Below are positions 60,201 to 64,000 of a stretch of DNA of 64,000 nucleotides, one piece after another. This DNA is from Xestospongia bergquistia. Lineage: Eukaryota > Porifera > Demospongiae > Haplosclerida > Petrosiidae. The stretch is taken from the NCBI GenBank assembly GCA_963965975.1, contig OZ014422.1:3371155-3435154 (forward strand), written 5' to 3'. The notes below the pieces were generated by a model. It was not told where the DNA came from. It ran no database searches and saw only the letters and a program-made list of their open reading frames with translations. The number at the start of each line of letters is the position of its first letter. Within the stretch, counting starts at the first letter, position 1. The position numbers and the translations under genes are program-made.

Positions 60201-63040
60201 AGGACAAGTACTATTTCTTAATATGTAAAAAAGCTGTTTTGTAATTATTAAGTGAACATTTACACTCTCTGCTACTTTTATGCAAACAATATAATCAAAT
60301 TGATATAAAATGACAAGTCATAATGATGTTAGTAGCATCACACTTGCATGAACAAATGAGTCTAGATTTTTTAAAAAATTATTTTATATAGGGATGGCAG
60401 TAAAATCTGTCTAATGAGCCCAAAGTACATAGGAATGACAATATCAACATCAAAGCAAAAAGGAACTCGAGAAGACTCCACTTTTTGCCTTTATATAAAA
60501 TTGAACACTGGTTTACTAGCCTACATCTTTGTATCGACTTTGTTATTTTCTTATGAATATTTTACAGAGTTTAGAACTGTCTAAATCAATCTTTTACTTG
60601 TTAAAAAGCACAATACCAGAGTACTAGTAAATGTAGATATTTGATCTAAAATTATACCTTTCTTTTTGATAGTCATTTAATCCTTCTAGTTTTAGTGTTA
60701 TTATGAGGGAAACAAAGTAATAATAATAAGACAAAAGAGATAGCACCATCTCTACATAGACAGTGCTACACCTGATATCACATATGCTTTAGTATTACCA
60801 ATGTCATTAAAAGAATTGGACTAGTGTAGTTTCTTGTGTATTATATAGGAATGACATATAACACATTTTATTGAAATCAATATGTACACTTAGCTTATTA
60901 TTGTTTCCCACTTACTATAAAAGATAATATATTAACTACCCATCTACACTAAAGCCTATTGTATTGGTAAGCATGACACATTATGTTTCTAATAACTTTA
61001 CAATTAAAAATTGTCTTAAAGATAGACTTTAATTTTATACAGCATTTTTAGTTGCTCCACATAACTAGTTCTATCTTCATAAACAACTTAGCAGTAGGTT
61101 TATATAGACCAGTTTTTTGGTTCTACCATTGTTAATAGATCAATAAGCATTATTAACCTGCCAACTTAAGATTTAAAAGAATATTGCTTAACAACATTGT
61201 ACTATATTATGAAGTGTTAGTAGCAGGTTACTATGAATCTCATAATAAGATATATCAGATATATCATAGTTCATCAACATAACCAAGTAACTGAGGATTT
61301 TATAAAAGATAACGCAATCATTTTTATGGCTCTTGGACAATACCTTTACAAATCCCCTCATTGGCAGGTTTATATAACACATATAGACCTATGAAGTTTG
61401 AAACACAATATATAAATACTAATAATTGGTGTTCATGGATACAAAATTTAGTATAAAAAGTAAATTCATAGTAAAGACAAATATTTCTTCTACAGTAGTG
61501 TTCTTAAGTACATGTGTAGTCCCTATGTAGCTATGAATATGGAAGCATTAGGTGAATATCTACACATCAACATTGTTTTATAAGTACACAATATATGACA
61601 CTACTCAAGAAAGTGTACAGACTTTATTAAATAATTACTAAATTTATACTTACTTCAGTCATTGATTTACTGATTATTGTTTTTTCAGGGTATATCTTGG
61701 TTAATGCTTATATGTTTTTCAATTTTAACTAACTGTGCACTACAAGTCAAAGAACATTTTGACTTAAGATTTCCAGCAAAAAATATCACATCATTTTCTC
61801 CCACTGCTAATTGTCACACAAAACTAACTGAATTATTAGAGTCTGAAGTGAAAACACTCGTCAGTTGACTCAGTCACATTTGTAAAGACACAAATAACAA
61901 GTTGACATTTCTATCTCCAATTGGCTCATGCATATCATTTCATGTTGAAGAAATGATCATTATAATAATCAGTCTACTGTCATCAAGTCCAGCAATTGTA
62001 TAACTTTCACCAAGAACAATGATTCATTGTGTGTCTTGGTTGATCTAAAAACTACAATGCCAATGTCTCCAATAGAAGATAAAACTCATCAATTAATTAT
62101 TATTATTTTAAGTCAAGTATCAGACAAGGAATCAACTCTCATTAAAGAATACCTCAAAGTATTCCCTGGTTCTTCACATAATGTCACTGAACCACAAAAA
62201 AAGTAATGTCACTTCATGAAAGAGACTTTGTCTTTATATGTAATATTGTTATGTTACTTTGTAGACTCAGAGATATCAGTGATGACTGATTGTGAGTACT
62301 GTGTTCTAGATTCAATGAAAGTAGTGATGCCAATTAATAATGAAGACTTGGATCAGAGTCTAGCTGAACATCTTCAAGAACCACATTCCATTGACTTCAA
62401 ATCTGTTACCTCATGTGATTGCCTCTGTTGTGAACTGATGAAGCTTTTAAATTTTACCACTATGACTGAAGAAACCAAGATAAACTTTGCTTCACTCACT
62501 TCTGAAATGCCATACTTTCTTGTTGTTTTGTCAGATTTTGTTAACATCTGTTCTTCAAGTAAGCAACTATTCTTTGATCTTCATAATTCTTCATTATTTT
62601 AAATACTTACAATAGATACAAATATAGTTGTTTAATGATTCTAGCATTCATTGAATTTTTTTAATCTCTACAGAGCTTTTTAATGGGATTGCTATTGAGA
62701 AAGTGCCAACACCAACCTTAGCTCGTCTAGAAAGAATATTGCTACTACTCCAAGATGTATGTCAAAGTTCTGATGACTTTTGTATGACTCTGGGAAGAAC
62801 AGGATTTATACAAGGTCTTGATGACATGGTACATACTTTCTCTATACATGAGCTCTACAGTAGTTTACCACAGGTATGTATAATTATAGTAAATACATAT
62901 AATTATACATCAATTTTTAATGATCAACGTTGCAATATACATATAATATGTCATTAACCCTCGCCATTTGATGTGTGAGCATTTTCCTGAAAAGGAACAA
63001 AAGCAACTTAAAACCATTTAAACTTGTCAACAGGTTTCAC
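57230..63040 (+). repeat. Tandem copy B of the gene segment (more complete)
   Basis: The partner of copy A. It keeps the exons that copy A lost, and its main exon is open. Copy A and copy B are adjacent and in the same orientation, so this is a direct tandem duplication of about 5.8 kb, later shortened in copy A. Confidence 0.85.
58695..62957 (+). CDS. Unrecognised helical protein, copy B exons
   Basis: Readable exons: about 58695-58770 (QTNIIGLLLTTLCNCCLVSS); 58857-59345, 163 codons, phase 1 at both ends (AKTVLAILFDYEKLSEKFLP, DLLLYLYLFSKHQANFGLFK, LPNGLKLLSSICSNYEHALI); about 59705-59767 (EMSELLVIVCDYSLECSL); about 59916-60000; 61689-61868 (SWLMLICFSILTNCALQVKE); about 62260-62560 (CEYCVLDSMKVV, CDCLCCELMKLLNF); and 62674-62873 (LERILLLLQDVCQSSDDFCM, GFIQGLDDMVHTFSIHELYS). 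The many short leucine-rich helices point to an alpha-solenoid; I do not recognise the family. Some exons end in stops when read alone, so the splicing model is uncertain. Confidence 0.45.
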
Positions 63041-63898
63041 AATTAGTTTCTAACAATTGTTGCTACTTTGACATAACGTTTGAAGTCAGGATAAAACATG
63101 CTATACATGTTGTTCCTACGGATTACCTAGCAATATATAAATATAAAGTAACTACCATGCAAAACTTGTGTAAATAAACTTCAATTTGATCAGACATAAA
63201 ATATTTGTTACCTAAACAGACATATACACACACAAACCAAGTACTATTACCATTGTCTTCTCAGAGAGCAGTGAGGATTAACAAGTGATTAATTTGTTCT
63301 CTGTTAGCCGTTTTCCACCATATGGTTTATATTTCTTAATATAATTATACAAACTAAAATATATCAATGTCCTTTTACTTCATATTGTTCTACATGGATA
63401 TATAAAGCAACAAGTAAAAATGGTGTCTACTGTATTGTTTCTTATTATATGTTTAGTTGATTGATAAAGATATCTTAGTAATAATAGTAGATACATGAAA
63501 GAATAAACAAATCAGATATATATAAAAGTTAGACACACAAAGACAAGCCATGAATAATAATCATGGACAAATGATACATAGTCATAAAATAGCCTTGTAC
63601 CAGGTGTTTGTGAAAAAAGAGAATGCCTGGTGTAACTACTGCTTGCACATGCGCGTAATTCCACTTATTTCTTGGAAAATAGTATGCTCTATAGGAATCC
63701 TCTGTCAACTATGGTGTAAAAATTCCTTTTACCGCAATCTTCCACTATCTATGATGGTAACTTCTCTGCTGCTCTACTTTACAATCTAAAGTAGCTAGTA
63801 AGACTAAATCTATCTCTTAAAAAGAGCTTTTTGTCTGTTAAAGCTGTATATGACTGACAGAAGGAATACCTTTGTGTAGTCACCAATTCTTCTCATTC
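63041..63898. other. Interval after copy B
   Basis: No gene supported. The ORF 63550-63789 shows no motif. A small stem (ccaggtgtttgtg ... gcctggtgt) lies at about 63599-63635. Confidence 0.3.
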
Positions 63899-64000
63899 AT
63901 GATGGATTACAAGCTTTGTCTTGTTGGCACTGAGAAGAGCTGTTCTGTGTTGATCATGATAATAAATACTTTAGTAGCTCTAATGATGGATCAAGAAGTT
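63899..64000 (+). CDS. ORF open to the window edge
   Basis: Starts MMDYKLCLVGTEKSCSVLIM and stays open for 34 codons to position 64000. Hydrophobic centre; could be a first exon of a further copy or a new gene. No family was recognised. Confidence 0.2.
   Translation, partial: MMDYKLCLVGTEKSCSVLIMIINTLVALMMDQEV

Noticed and set aside
63599-63635. Small stem-loop ccaggtgtttgtg ... gcctggtgt as an RNA gene or terminator
   Set aside because: The stem is short with a weak loop and has no other support; chance is likely in a 64-kb window.

Overview
This is a eukaryotic, AT-rich window from a small-intron metazoan genome. The best guess is a demosponge such as Amphimedon or a relative. That is an inference from the mix of very short GT-AG introns, a Frizzled-like receptor, an Emi1/Emi2-type F-box protein, an UNC13-type protein, a 2A-like motif and a dense, varied transposon load. 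No rRNA, tRNA or CRISPR was recognised. Exon limits were read by eye from splice sites and frames and should be treated as approximate.

Layout. (1) 1-10.34 kb is a three-level transposon nest. A LINE (about 197-442 and 7547-10340) is interrupted by a CACTA-ended element (443-7546, TA duplicated), and that element is interrupted by a piggyBac (1519-4746, TTAA duplicated). The CACTA element carries two divergent genes: a SAM-domain gene on the minus strand and a deleted C2H2/transposase-like gene on the plus strand. The piggyBac sits inside an exon of the SAM gene. (2) 10.5-12.8 kb holds the 3' part of an UNC13/BAIAP3-like gene (MHD2 plus C-terminal C2), with a hairpin element in one intron. 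(3) 15.76-17.66 kb is a second, unrelated piggyBac gene with an RGG-box N-terminus. (4) 17.7-25.7 kb is mostly non-coding, with a CA/CT microsatellite, a broken exon carrying a 2A-like motif, and degenerate copies of the promoter and first exon of the next gene. (5) 25.7-28.76 kb is a multi-exon Frizzled-like 7TM gene. (6) 29.33-31.83 kb is a large inverted duplication. (7) 31.9-36.5 kb has a tubulin cofactor B-like fragment, a single-exon Emi-like gene on the minus strand, and weak leucine-rich fragments. (8) 36.95-37.35 kb is a palindromic satellite. (9) 37.67-44.54 kb is a candidate 6.9-kb TA-flanked pogo-type element. It has 80-bp near-identical inverted ends and a CENP-B/psq HTH gene whose later exons are a tandem array of 11 in-phase mini-exons followed by a PHD finger. 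A hAT deletion derivative lies inside it. (10) 45.5-45.96 kb is a phosphagen kinase pseudogene. (11) 46889-50746 is a recently inserted, damaged Ty3/gypsy element with LTRs differing at one site. (12) 52-63 kb holds a helical, leucine-rich gene of unknown function, partly tandem-duplicated; the upstream copy is a pseudogene with two large deletions.

There is no operon logic here. The window is a transposon-rich gene neighbourhood in which host genes are interleaved with, and sometimes duplicated beside, mobile elements.
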